NCBI RefSeq assembly: GCF_023169945.1 | Contig: NZ_AP025591.1 | Coordinates: 4,212,481-4,276,480 of the forward strand | Source: Anaeromyxobacter oryzae | GTDB lineage: Bacteria; Myxococcota; Myxococcia; Myxococcales; Anaeromyxobacteraceae | DNA length: 64,000 nt | Direction of reading: 5' to 3' | Shown here: positions 46,562-54,369 of the stretch, one piece after another | Layout: every line of letters starts with the position of its first letter | Position numbering within the stretch: position 1 is the stretch's first letter | The notes under the pieces: generated by a model | Databases searched by the model: none | What the model was told of the DNA's origin: nothing | Seen by the model: only the letters and a program-made list of their open reading frames with translations | Made by a program: the position numbers and the translations under genes

Positions 46562-47836
46562 TCACCACGAGCCGAAGCGTCGGCGCGCCTCGGCCGCGAG
46601 CGCGTCGCGGTGGGCGGGGTGCGCCACCGCGATGAGGGCGGCGGCGCGCTGGCGGAGGTTCTTCCCGAAGAGGTCGGCGATGCCGTGCTCGGTCACGACG
46701 AAGTGCACGTGGGCCCGGGTGGTGACGACCCCCGCGCCGGGCTTCAGGAACGACACGATGCGCGACTCGCCGCTCGAGGTGACCGAGGGCAGCGCGATGA
46801 TGGGCTTGCCCCCCTCCGACAGCGCCGCGCCGCGGATGAAGTCCATCTGGCCGCCGACGCCCGAGTAGAGGCGGTCCCCGATGGAGTCCGCGCACACCTG
46901 TCCCGTGAGATCCACCTCGATGGCGCTGTTGATGGCGGTGACCTTCGTGTTCCGCCGGATCACCGCGGTGTCGTTCACGTAGGCGATGTCGAGCATCGCG
47001 ACGAGCGGGTTGTCGTCGAGGAAGTCGTAGAGGCGGCGGGTCCCGAGGGCGAAGCCTCCCACGATCTTCCCGGGGTGCACGCGCTTCATCTCGCCGGTGA
47101 TGACGCCCTTCTCCACGAGATCGACGATCCCGTCGGAGAGCATCTCGGTGTGGATTCCGAGGCGATGGTGATCGCCGAGCGCCGCGAGCGTCGCCTGCGG
47201 GATCGCGCCGATCCCGAGCTGCAGGCAGGCGCCGTCGTCCACGAGCTCCGCGCAGTGGCGACCGATCGCGCGCTCGATGTCGGTGAGCGTCGCGAGCGGC
47301 ATCTCGTGGATGGGCTCGTCGACCTCGACGAGGTAGTCGATGGCGTCGAGGTGGATGAGCCCGTCGCCGTGCGATCGCGGCATCCGCGGGTTCACCTGGG
47401 CGATGACGGTCCGGGCGGTCTGGACCGCGGAGCGCGTCACGTCCACGGACACGCCCAGCGAGCAGTAGCCGTGCCGGTCGGGCGGCGACACGTGGACGAG
47501 AGCGACGTCGAGCGGGAGGATGCCCGCCCGGAAGAGCTGCGGGACCTCCGAGAGGAACACCGGGAGGTAGTCGGCCCGGCCCTCCTCCACCGCGGGCCTC
47601 ACGTTGACGCCGACGAAGAGGGCGTTCACGCGGAAGCTCTTCGCGTGCTGCGGGGCGGCGTACGGCGCGTCGCCCTCGGTGTGGATCGAGACGATCTCCA
47701 CGACCCGGAGCTCGCTCGCGCGTGCGGTGAGCGCTTCGACGAGCCGCCGCGGCGCGGCGGCGACGCTGTGGATGAAGACGCGGTCGCCCGACTTCACGAC
47801 GGCGACGGCTTCCTCTGCGGTGACCTTGCGGCTCAT
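46562..47836 (-). CDS. Acetyl-CoA hydrolase/CoA-transferase (Cat1-like)
   Basis: A 424-residue family I CoA-transferase of the acetyl-CoA hydrolase/4-hydroxybutyrate CoA-transferase group, which moves CoA between short acyl groups via a glutamyl-CoA intermediate. Segments include SGDRVFIHSVAAAPRRLVEAL, the GIGAIPQATLAAL loop, the probable catalytic Glu in GIHTEMLSDGIVDL, and the C-terminal HFVVTEHGIADLFGKN. The ATG at 47836 has AAAGGAG about twelve bases upstream and a TACACT box (47873-47878) farther up. It could support acetate or butyrate metabolism; the substrate is not determined. Confidence 0.87.
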   Translation of the reverse strand: MSRKVTAEEAVAVVKSGDRVFIHSVAAAPRRLVEALTARASELRVVEIVSIHTEGDAPYAAPQHAKSFRVNALFVGVNVRPAVEEGRADYLPVFLSEVPQLFRAGILPLDVALVHVSPPDRHGYCSLGVSVDVTRSAVQTARTVIAQVNPRMPRSHGDGLIHLDAIDYLVEVDEPIHEMPLATLTDIERAIGRHCAELVDDGACLQLGIGAIPQATLAALGDHHRLGIHTEMLSDGIVDLVEKGVITGEMKRVHPGKIVGGFALGTRRLYDFLDDNPLVAMLDIAYVNDTAVIRRNTKVTAINSAIEVDLTGQVCADSIGDRLYSGVGGQMDFIRGAALSEGGKPIIALPSVTSSGESRIVSFLKPGAGVVTTRAHVHFVVTEHGIADLFGKNLRQRAAALIAVAHPAHRDALAAEARRRFGSW

Positions 47837-47922
47837 CGCGGCGCGCGCTCCTTTCGTCCCCCGGGAGCCCACAGTGTAGCAGCCGGGCGGGGGCGGCGCG
47901 AACAGGGGCGGCGCCCGGACGG

Positions 47923-48705
47923 TCAGCCGCGCATGTCGAGCGCCAGCTTCGCCGCGAGCGCCAGCGCCACCGCGACCACCACGCGGCGGACGAGGGCGTC
48001 TCCCCGCCGGATCGCGAGGTGCGCACCCAGCCACCCGCCGGCGAGCTGGGCGGCGGCCATCGGAAGCGCGACGCGCCAGACCACCTTCCCGCGCGCCGCG
48101 AACAGCCCCACGGCCGCCAGGTTCGAGGCGAAGTTCACGACCTTGGCGTCGGCCGAGGCGTGGGCGAGGCCGTCCCCGAGGAGCGCCACGAACGCCACGA
48201 TGAGGAAGGTGCCGGTGCCGGGGCCGAAGAACCCGTCGTAGGCGCCGATCGCGAGGGCGATCCCCGCCGCGCGGAGCGCGGCGCGGCGCGGCGGCGGGGC
48301 GTCCTCGAGCCGCGCGGCGCCGGGGCGCCGGAGACCCACGAACAGGGCCGCCGCGGCCAGCAGCGCGAGCACGACCGGCCGGAGGGCCGCCGGCGGGACC
48401 GCGAGGACGAGGGCGGCGCCGGCGAGCGACCCGGCGAGCCCGAGCGGGAACGTGATCCGGGCGCGATCCGCGTCGACCATCCGGCCCCGGGCGAAGCGCG
48501 CGAGGGCGGCGAAGGAGCCGAAGACGGACTGCCCCTTGTTCGTGCCGAGCGCGAGGTGCGGCGGCAGGCCGGCCCACAGGATCGCCGGGACGGTGAGGAG
48601 GCCGCCACCCCCCGCGACCGCGTCGATGGTCCCCGCCGCGAGGGCGACCGCGGCGAGGAGCGCGATCCGCTCCGGCGAGACGTCGGGCACCGCGCCTTGT
48701 ACCAC
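47923..48705 (-). CDS. TSUP-family (TauE/SafE) membrane permease
   Basis: A 260-residue protein with about eight helices in two halves. The family signatures are AGTIDAVAGGGGLLTVPAILWAG with LALGTNKGQSVFGS in the first half and AYDGFFGPGTGTFLIVAFVALLG with ADAKVVNFASNLAA in the second. TSUP proteins move organic sulfonates, sulfite or other small anions; the substrate cannot be inferred here. It starts 13 bases after the response-regulator gene, so it is probably on the same transcript. Confidence 0.87.
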   Translation of the reverse strand: MVQGAVPDVSPERIALLAAVALAAGTIDAVAGGGGLLTVPAILWAGLPPHLALGTNKGQSVFGSFAALARFARGRMVDADRARITFPLGLAGSLAGAALVLAVPPAALRPVVLALLAAAALFVGLRRPGAARLEDAPPPRRAALRAAGIALAIGAYDGFFGPGTGTFLIVAFVALLGDGLAHASADAKVVNFASNLAAVGLFAARGKVVWRVALPMAAAQLAGGWLGAHLAIRRGDALVRRVVVAVALALAAKLALDMRG

Positions 48706-48718
48706 GGCGTGGCGAGGG

Positions 48719-49087
48719 TCAGCGCGACGCGTTCCGCTCCACCGCCTCGATGAGCTCCCCGAGCCCGATGGGCTTGTAGAGGATCTCCGTCGCGGTGATC
48801 GGGTTCGCGTCCAGCCCGCGGCTCGCGGTCATGACGACGACGGGGATCTCCTTGAGCCGCGCGTCGCGGAGCTGCTCCTCGCGGAACTGCCAGCCGTTCA
48901 TCTCCGGCATCATCAGATCGAGGAGGATGAGGTCGGGATCGTCGCCGTCCGCCCGGAGGAACTCGAGCGCGGTGCGGCCGTTCTCGAACAGGCGAGCGTC
49001 GTAGCCCTCCTCGACGAGCAGCTCGCCGAGCGTTTCGCGGAGATCGGTGTCGTCGTCCACCACGACGATGGTGCGAGCGTCGTTCAT
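48719..49087 (-). CDS. Single-domain response regulator
   Basis: A 122-residue CheY-like receiver with no output domain: acidic pair in VVVDDDTD, phospho-acceptor D57 in LILLDLMMPEMNG, Thr in VVMTAS and Lys in LYKPIG. Stand-alone receivers work by protein-protein contact in phosphorelays or as allosteric switches. No kinase is adjacent. The ATG at 49087 was taken at the start of the domain. It is 13 bases upstream of a TSUP permease gene on the same strand. Confidence 0.88.
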   Translation of the reverse strand: MNDARTIVVVDDDTDLRETLGELLVEEGYDARLFENGRTALEFLRADGDDPDLILLDLMMPEMNGWQFREEQLRDARLKEIPVVVMTASRGLDANPITATEILYKPIGLGELIEAVERNASR

Positions 49088-49272
49088 CGAACGGTCGCGC
49101 ACAGTATCGTGACTCGCGCCCGAAAGTGCCGGCCCTGGCGGGGAGTCACCGCTCGCCCCCCGCCCGCCCCGGCCAGCGGGCCGCGCCCCCCCGGAACGGC
49201 CCGGGCCGCGACCGGGCGAGCGGGCCCGTCGGCGCCGGCCACGCCGCCGATCGCCGGGGATCCCGTCTGTTG

Positions 49273-49290
49273 GATCGCCCGGGGGCGATC
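49273..49290. promoter_or_regulatory. Dyad upstream of the DUF2382 gene
   Basis: GATCGCCC and GGGCGATC (49273-49280 and 49283-49290) are complementary around two G bases, 37 bases before the ATG of the stress-protein gene. The surrounding 240 bases between this gene and the response regulator are otherwise GC-rich without coding potential. It may be a regulator site or a leader hairpin. Confidence 0.35.
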
Positions 49291-49327
49291 GCCACGTTGG
49301 GGTGACACCCGAACCGAGGAGGGAGAG

Positions 49328-50056
49328 ATGGAGAACCGGGGAGTGCAGCAGGGAGTGCAGCAGGGAATGGCGGTCCGGAGCAGCGACGGGGAGAAGCTCG
49401 GCAAGGTCGTCCAGTGCTCGGAGAGCTTCTTCCTCGTCGAGAAGGGGTTCTTCTTCCCGAAGGACTATTTGGCGCGCTACGAGCAGGTGGCGGACGTGCG
49501 CGACGGTGAGGTCCACCTGAGCGCGGCCGCGTCGGCGCTTCGCGAGGCCGGCGACGAGGCCTTCGAGGCCGGGCAGACCGGGAGCACGGCGGACAACCTC
49601 ACGGCGCGGACGGAGGGAAACGAGCGCCTGCCAGGCTCCCGCGAGGAGGTGCGCGTTCCGCTCGCCGAGGAGGAGCTCACCGCCGAGACGAAGATGCGCG
49701 ACGCGGGCGAGGTCCGCGTCCGGAAGGACGTCGTCACGGAGCACAGGCAGATCGAGGTGCCGGTGACGCGCGACGAGGTCCACGTCGAGCGCGTCCCGGC
49801 GTCCGGGAGCGCCGAGGTTGGGCCGCAGTCGTTCCAGGAGAAGACCGTCTCCGTCCCGATCCGGGAGGAGGAGGTCGAGATCCGCAAGAAGCCCGTGGTG
49901 CGCGAGGAGATCCGCGTCACGAAGACGCGCCGCCAGGAGGAGCGCCGCGCCGACGCCGACGTGCGCCGCGAGGAGGCGCGGATCGAGGGGGAGGGCGAGG
50001 TCGACCGGACGAGCGAGCGTCGCGACTCGGGCCTCGGCGAGCCGCCGAAGGAGTAG
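49328..50056 (+). CDS. PRC-barrel-like/DUF2382 (YsnF-type) stress protein
   Basis: A 242-residue hydrophilic protein. Residues 12-60 (GMAVRSSDGEKLGKVVQCSESFFLVEKGFFFPKDYL) look like a PRC-barrel/DUF2171 domain, and residues 95-215 match DUF2382, the conserved domain of YsnF/AvaK, with charged strands such as EEVRVPLAEEEL, VRVRKDVVTEHRQIEVPVTRDEV and SVPIREEEVEIRKKPVVREEI. Members are induced by general stress or iron in other bacteria. GGAGGGAG stands just before the ATG. The first codons contain an exact 12-base tandem repeat (49339-49362). A strong hairpin follows the stop. Confidence 0.8.
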   Translation: MENRGVQQGVQQGMAVRSSDGEKLGKVVQCSESFFLVEKGFFFPKDYLARYEQVADVRDGEVHLSAAASALREAGDEAFEAGQTGSTADNLTARTEGNERLPGSREEVRVPLAEEELTAETKMRDAGEVRVRKDVVTEHRQIEVPVTRDEVHVERVPASGSAEVGPQSFQEKTVSVPIREEEVEIRKKPVVREEIRVTKTRRQEERRADADVRREEARIEGEGEVDRTSERRDSGLGEPPKE

Positions 50057-50093
50057 CGGATGGGATCATGGGGCGCTGAGCCCCTCTCGGCCG

Positions 50094-50125
50094 GCCGGTG
50101 CGGCGCGCGCGCGTGCCGCACCGGC
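50094..50125 (+). terminator. Strong GC hairpin after the DUF2382 gene
   Basis: GCCGGTGCGGC (50094-50104) and GCCGCACCGGC (50115-50125) form a perfect 11-bp stem with an alternating GC loop of ten bases, 38 bases after the stop at 50056. A weaker GGGGC/GCCCC stem precedes it (50069-50083). There is no T tract, so it is a terminator or mRNA-end stabiliser by position. Confidence 0.5.
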
Positions 50126-50249
50126 AGTGGTCGTTGCAGCGGGAGCCCGCCCGCAGCGGGGCTCACGACGGGCGCCAGGGTGGCGTGGCCCTCGACGCCG
50201 GGCTACGCTCCCGGGACGGTTCGGCCCGCTCGCGCCCGGCGAGCGCGGC

Positions 50250-51044
50250 ATGTCGCGCCCCTCGAGGACCCCCGACGTGCTCGGAATGACCATGGCGATC
50301 GCGCTGTCCCTGGCCACGCAGGCCGTCCCCTACGCGCCCGAGGAGCGGATGGACTTCTCCATCGAGTACCTCGGCGTGACGATGGGGAAGGCGCGCATCG
50401 CGGTGGGACGCCCGGAGGGAGGCGCGCTGCCCGTGCTGCTCCTCGCCAGGACGAGCGGCCTCGTCTCCGTCGTCGACGTGCGCGAGCAGCTCTCGAGCGT
50501 GCTCGACGTCGAGACCGGCCTGCCGCGGACCTTCACGCTGGACGCCGTGGAGCCCGGGTACAAGCACACCGACGTCGCGCGGTTCGACCGGGCCTCGAAC
50601 AAGGCGATCGTCCGGCAGAAGGGCAAGTACGACAACACGTACGAGATCGACGTCCCCCCGGACACGGTCGATTTCGTCGCGATGGTCTTCCGGCTCCGGA
50701 CCCTCCCGCTCGAGCCCGGCGCGACGCACGACTTCCCGGTGCTGGTCGGGAAGGACGTGGCGAAGGTGACCGCGACGGTCGAGGCGCGCGAGACCATCTC
50801 GACCCCGGCCGGCAAGTTCGCCACGGTCAGGGTCCGGGTGCCGACGGGCATGACCGGGAAGTTCAGCGAGAAGAACCCGACGTACGTCTGGTTCAGCGAC
50901 GACGCGCGGCGGATCGTCGTGCGCATCACCACGGACTTCGCCATCGGCCGTGCGAAGGCGGAGCTCTCCGGGTACCAGCCCGGGAAGCCGGACGAGGCGG
51001 GTGCGTCCGGCGCGCCGCCGCACGATCGCGCCGCGCGGCGCTGA
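50250..51044 (+). CDS. DUF3108-family secreted protein
   Basis: A 264-residue protein with a signal-like hydrophobic stretch (GMTMAIALSLATQAVPYA, about residues 13-30) and a DUF3108 body: ERMDFSIEYLGVTMGKARIAV, FTLDAVEPGYKHTDVARF, FVAMVFRLRTLPLEPGATHDFPVLV, and the closing TYVWFSDDARRIVVRI. The family is a periplasmic or surface beta-rich protein of unknown function common in delta-proteobacteria. The ATG at 50250 was taken from the position of the signal sequence. It is followed after 134 bases by a radical-SAM gene on the same strand. Confidence 0.72.
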   Translation: MSRPSRTPDVLGMTMAIALSLATQAVPYAPEERMDFSIEYLGVTMGKARIAVGRPEGGALPVLLLARTSGLVSVVDVREQLSSVLDVETGLPRTFTLDAVEPGYKHTDVARFDRASNKAIVRQKGKYDNTYEIDVPPDTVDFVAMVFRLRTLPLEPGATHDFPVLVGKDVAKVTATVEARETISTPAGKFATVRVRVPTGMTGKFSEKNPTYVWFSDDARRIVVRITTDFAIGRAKAELSGYQPGKPDEAGASGAPPHDRAARR

Positions 51045-51178
51045 CCGAGGTCTTCCCGGTCGCGCCGCTCTGCCGGAACCCTCAGCGGTGCAGCCCCGAA
51101 TTGCAGCCGGACCCGTTGATCTCCGTCAGCGTCGCTCCGCCGGGTCATGCACAGCTTCGCGGCGGGGGAGCGGGCCGC

Positions 51179-51901
51179 GTGGGGCTGGTCGCGAGCGAGG
51201 GCTGTTGCACGGTCGATGGGCGGGAACGACCGCGGCTGCGGTGCCTCGTCGATCTTGACGCTCCGTGCAACCTGAAGTGCCTCCACTGCCCCCGCCCCAG
51301 CCGCGGCGCGCTCGACGAAGGACAGCGCGGCGCATCCGCCGCCGAGCGGGTCATCGAGCGCATCGAGGCGAGCGGCGCGGAGGCGGTGGGCGTCGCGTTC
51401 TACGGCGGCGAGCCGTTGCTCGTGATCGACCGGCTCGTGGAGGACTCGGCGGCGCTCCAGGAATTCTGCACGTGGCGCGGCATCCAGTACCGCGGCGGCC
51501 TCGTGACGAACGGGACGCTGCTCGACGGCCACACCGCGCGCCTGCTCCGGGCGTCCGGCATCACCCGCGCGCTGGTGACGCTGGCAGGGCCGCCCCCGTT
51601 CCACGACCGGCAGCGCCCGCTCGCGGAGGGCGGCCCGAGCTTCGACCGGATCCTCTCGAACGTCGCGCTGGCGCGGCACTGGATCGACGTGATGATCCGG
51701 TTCGACGCGAGCGATCCGTCGCACCTGGGACCGCTCTCGCCGCTCCTGCGCTTCCTCGACCGGGAGGGCCTCCTCGTCGGCAGGCGGCCGCTCGAGCTGC
51801 TCGTGCACCGCATGAGCGGATACGCCGCACAGGCGCGGCTGCTGCTCGACGCCGAGGATGGAGCGCTCACGCTCGATCCCGACGGCGGCGCGATCGCATA
51901 G
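51179..51901 (+). CDS. Short radical-SAM protein
   Basis: A 240-residue protein with the radical-SAM CxxxCxxC at C30/C34/C37 (DAPCNLKCLHCPRP), the GGE motif (AFYGGEPLLV) near residue 80 and the RIPLS-like strand LVTNGTLLDGHTARLL. The enzyme should bind a 4Fe-4S cluster and cleave S-adenosylmethionine. Unlike SPASM/peptide-maturase relatives it ends soon after the core barrel, with no C-terminal cysteine cluster. The GTG at 51179 has GGGGGAG eight bases upstream; the frame is open farther upstream, without homology. No precursor peptide is obvious nearby. Confidence 0.7.
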   Translation: MGLVASEGCCTVDGRERPRLRCLVDLDAPCNLKCLHCPRPSRGALDEGQRGASAAERVIERIEASGAEAVGVAFYGGEPLLVIDRLVEDSAALQEFCTWRGIQYRGGLVTNGTLLDGHTARLLRASGITRALVTLAGPPPFHDRQRPLAEGGPSFDRILSNVALARHWIDVMIRFDASDPSHLGPLSPLLRFLDREGLLVGRRPLELLVHRMSGYAAQARLLLDAEDGALTLDPDGGAIA

Positions 51902-51959
51902 CGCACCCGGATCGTCGCGGACCGTGAGCAGGGCCGGGGAGCGTCCGCCGAAGCGCGCG

Positions 51960-52397
51960 CTACAGCCGGCGCGCCATGCAGACCGCGCTCGCCGGGCAGC
52001 AGGTGCGGAACTCGGCGCTCGCGCGGACCGCGGGCGCGACGCTGGCGCGGTCGACCCGGACGAAGCCGCGGCGCGCTGCGAACGGCTCGATGGTCGTGGT
52101 GAGGAGATAGGCCTCCTCGATGCCGCGGCGGCGGGCCTCGATCACGATCGCGTCGAAGAGCGCGCGACCGAGGCCGGCGCCGCGGCGCGCCGGCGCGACC
52201 GCGAGGGACCGGAGCAGCGCCACCGTCCCGTACTGCTCGAGCGCGACGCAGCCCACGACCGCCTCGCCGTCACGCGCCACGAGGAAGTGCTGGTCGCGCG
52301 ACCCGAGGTCCGCCACCGGGAGGTTCGCGCTCTCGAGGAGCGCGCGCACCGCCTCCAGGTCGGCGGCGGCGGCGGGCACGATCTCGGTCCGGGTCAT
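51960..52397 (-). CDS. GNAT acetyltransferase, ArsN2-like
   Basis: A 145-residue GNAT enzyme. The acetyl-CoA-binding motif is LLRSLAVAPARRGAGLGRALFDAI, preceded by the strand AVVGCVALEQYGTVAL and followed by AYLLTTTIEPFAARRGFVRV. The C-terminal EFRTCCPASAVCM is the ending characteristic of ArsN2-type proteins, which are annotated as arsenic-resistance acetyltransferases. No arsenic operon is present here, so the substrate is uncertain. AGGAGG is six bases before the ATG at 52397, a confident start. Confidence 0.78.
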   Translation of the reverse strand: MTRTEIVPAAAADLEAVRALLESANLPVADLGSRDQHFLVARDGEAVVGCVALEQYGTVALLRSLAVAPARRGAGLGRALFDAIVIEARRRGIEEAYLLTTTIEPFAARRGFVRVDRASVAPAVRASAEFRTCCPASAVCMARRL

Positions 52398-52570
52398 CTC
52401 GTTCCTCCTCGCGCCGGTCGAAGGGCGCGCCGTGAGCATGCCTGAAGCGGGCGCGCGGAGTCATCCACGGCACGCGGCCTCCATCCACCCGGACTCGAGG
52501 TGCGCCTCGCGCCGCGAGACGACCCGCGAGGCGGCTGGCGATCTCGCCTCGCGGTCCCCACGGTCGGCGC

Positions 52571-54001
52571 ATGCCGGCAGCGCGGTTTCTCGGGATGTGC
52601 CTCCTGGTCCTGCTCTCCGCGTGCCGCGCCGATAGGAGAGCGACGTCGTGGACGCCCGATCCGCACCTCACGGAGCCCGTAGCGCCGACCGCAGCGCTTC
52701 CGGAGCCGCTCCGCACGGCGGACGGGACGCTCGCGACCGCGTGGACGTACGCGGTCCCCGCCGGCCGCGAAGCGATCTTCCCCGGCGCGGCGGGCGCGGA
52801 CGGCTCCGTCTACTGGCTCGAGATCGCGGACGCGGCGACCGGCGCGGGTGAGGTCGTCGCCTTCCGCGCCGACGGCTCGGAGCGCTGGCGCGTCCCGATC
52901 CCCGCCGGCTCGGCGCGGTCCGCCGCCGGGACCCCGGAGGAGACGCTGCTCGTCGCGGGGGACTTCCTGGTCCTCCGCACCGGCGCCGCGCCGGTGGCGT
53001 GCGCGACGGATGCCCGCGTCGTCGCGCTCCGCACCGCGGACGGTGCGGTCGCGTGGTCGCACGCGTTCGCCGCGGACCTGGCGGAGCCTCGCGCGTTCTG
53101 GTCGTGCTCGGCGACCGCGAGCGCGCCCGCCGCGAGCGGCTCGGCCGCCGTGCTCGTGGTCACCCGGTGCGCGCAGCAGGGCCGATGCGCGCACGCCGTC
53201 GAGGCCTATGCGCTCGCGGGCGGCGGGCTCCGGTGGAGCGCGAGCGTCCCGGACGCTCCCGCGTGGACCTTCGGGCTGGGCCCACTCCTCGACGAGCGCG
53301 GCGACGCGTACGTGCTCGGCGGAGACGAGCGGGGCCGGCGGCTCGTCTCGGTGTCCCCCGCCGGCAAGGTGCGCTACGACGTCCCGGCGCCCGCTCGCGC
53401 CTCCGCGCTCGTCGCGGTCGCGTCCGGGGTGGTCATCGCGCCGCCCGCGATCCTGGACGCCGCGACCGGCGCCGAGATCGGATCGCTCGCGGGGAGCGCC
53501 TCGGCCGCGGTCGCAGGCCGGAGCGCCTACGCCGTCGTGGACGCGTTCGCGGAAGGGGAGACGGCGGAGCGCCTCGAGCGCGTGCGGCTCGGCACCTCGA
53601 CCCCGTCGTGGGCGGTCGACGTGGGCCGGATCCCGACCGCCGGCGTCGGCACGTGGACGCTCGCGCCCCTCCCGACGGAGGCGGGGACGCTCCTCGTGGG
53701 CTCGACGGACTGGGAGACGGGCCACGTCTCGACACGGACGAGCGCCCGGCTGCGCGAGATCGACGTCGACGGTCTCGAGTGGATGCGCGTCGCGCTGCCG
53801 GACCGCGGCCGGGATCGGTACGAGAGCGCGGTCCTCGCCGATGGGCGCTGGGTGGCGCTGGTCGGCGTGGGCTGGGAGCCGTTCGGGGAGCCGGCGGCCG
53901 TTCACGAGATCCGCGCGTTCGAGCTCCCCGGCCGGCGCCCCCTCGCGTGGGGCTGGAGCGGCGCGCACGGCAGCGCCGGCGCGGACCGCCGGGCGCGCTG
54001 A
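52571..54001 (+). CDS. PQQ-like beta-propeller lipoprotein
   Basis: A 476-residue predicted lipoprotein: signal ending at C18 (LLVLLSAC), then a series of blades of the PQQ-quinoprotein type, each with the rhythm D-G-x-x-x-W (for example VVAFRADGSERWRVPIP, VVALRTADGAVAWSH, VEAYALAGGGLRWSA, LVSVSPAGKVRYD). The residues that bind PQQ in true dehydrogenases are not visible, so it is probably a structural propeller similar in shape to BamB. Six to eight blades fit the length. The start is taken at the first Met ahead of the signal. Confidence 0.75.
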   Translation: MPAARFLGMCLLVLLSACRADRRATSWTPDPHLTEPVAPTAALPEPLRTADGTLATAWTYAVPAGREAIFPGAAGADGSVYWLEIADAATGAGEVVAFRADGSERWRVPIPAGSARSAAGTPEETLLVAGDFLVLRTGAAPVACATDARVVALRTADGAVAWSHAFAADLAEPRAFWSCSATASAPAASGSAAVLVVTRCAQQGRCAHAVEAYALAGGGLRWSASVPDAPAWTFGLGPLLDERGDAYVLGGDERGRRLVSVSPAGKVRYDVPAPARASALVAVASGVVIAPPAILDAATGAEIGSLAGSASAAVAGRSAYAVVDAFAEGETAERLERVRLGTSTPSWAVDVGRIPTAGVGTWTLAPLPTEAGTLLVGSTDWETGHVSTRTSARLREIDVDGLEWMRVALPDRGRDRYESAVLADGRWVALVGVGWEPFGEPAAVHEIRAFELPGRRPLAWGWSGAHGSAGADRRAR

Positions 54002-54174
54002 CCATCGAGGCGGGCGGCCGTGCGAGCGGTCTCCGTCCCATCCGCCCGATGAGCGGCCGGCGCCACCGCGCGTCGCCGGTCGAGCCGTACCGGAAGGAAG
54101 GGACCCGGAGGACGGCGGCCAGGGCGGCCGCCCGTGGCCACGTTTCCATCGTGGCACCCTCACGAGAGGTCGGC

Positions 54175-54357
54175 ATGGCGCACGAGACGGGGCAGGTCGT
54201 CCACGGCTACGACACCGTGCGACGCGCGGTGGTCTGCGGCGTGACGGAGCAGACGAGCTCGACGAAGCACGCGCGGGCCGTGACCTGCCCGGCGTGCCTC
54301 GAGATCCTGCGCGACCGCGGGAATGGCGATCCCGTCGCCTCGCCCGGACCGGCGTAG
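54175..54357 (+). CDS. Small Cys-containing hypothetical protein
   Basis: A 60-residue protein beginning MAHETGQVVHGYD, with one isolated cysteine (VVCGVTEQ) and a CPACLEIL segment near the C-terminus that could complete a metal site. GAGAGG precedes the ATG at 54175. Similar short proteins with a terminal VTCPxC occur in phages and actinobacteria, but I cannot assign a family. It lies 173 bases after the propeller gene and converges on the hybrid kinase gene with a 12-base gap. Confidence 0.5.
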   Translation: MAHETGQVVHGYDTVRRAVVCGVTEQTSSTKHARAVTCPACLEILRDRGNGDPVASPGPA

Positions 54358-54369
54358 GCGACCGGGAGC

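Noticed and set aside
50066-50317. Minus-strand frame of 83 codons upstream of the DUF3108 gene
   Set aside because: Low-complexity Ala/Arg/Pro composition, overlaps a hairpin and the real gene start, no ribosome site.
54154-54172. TGGCACC upstream of the small gene at 54175 as a sigma-54 -24 element
   Set aside because: No TTGC at the correct distance follows it.
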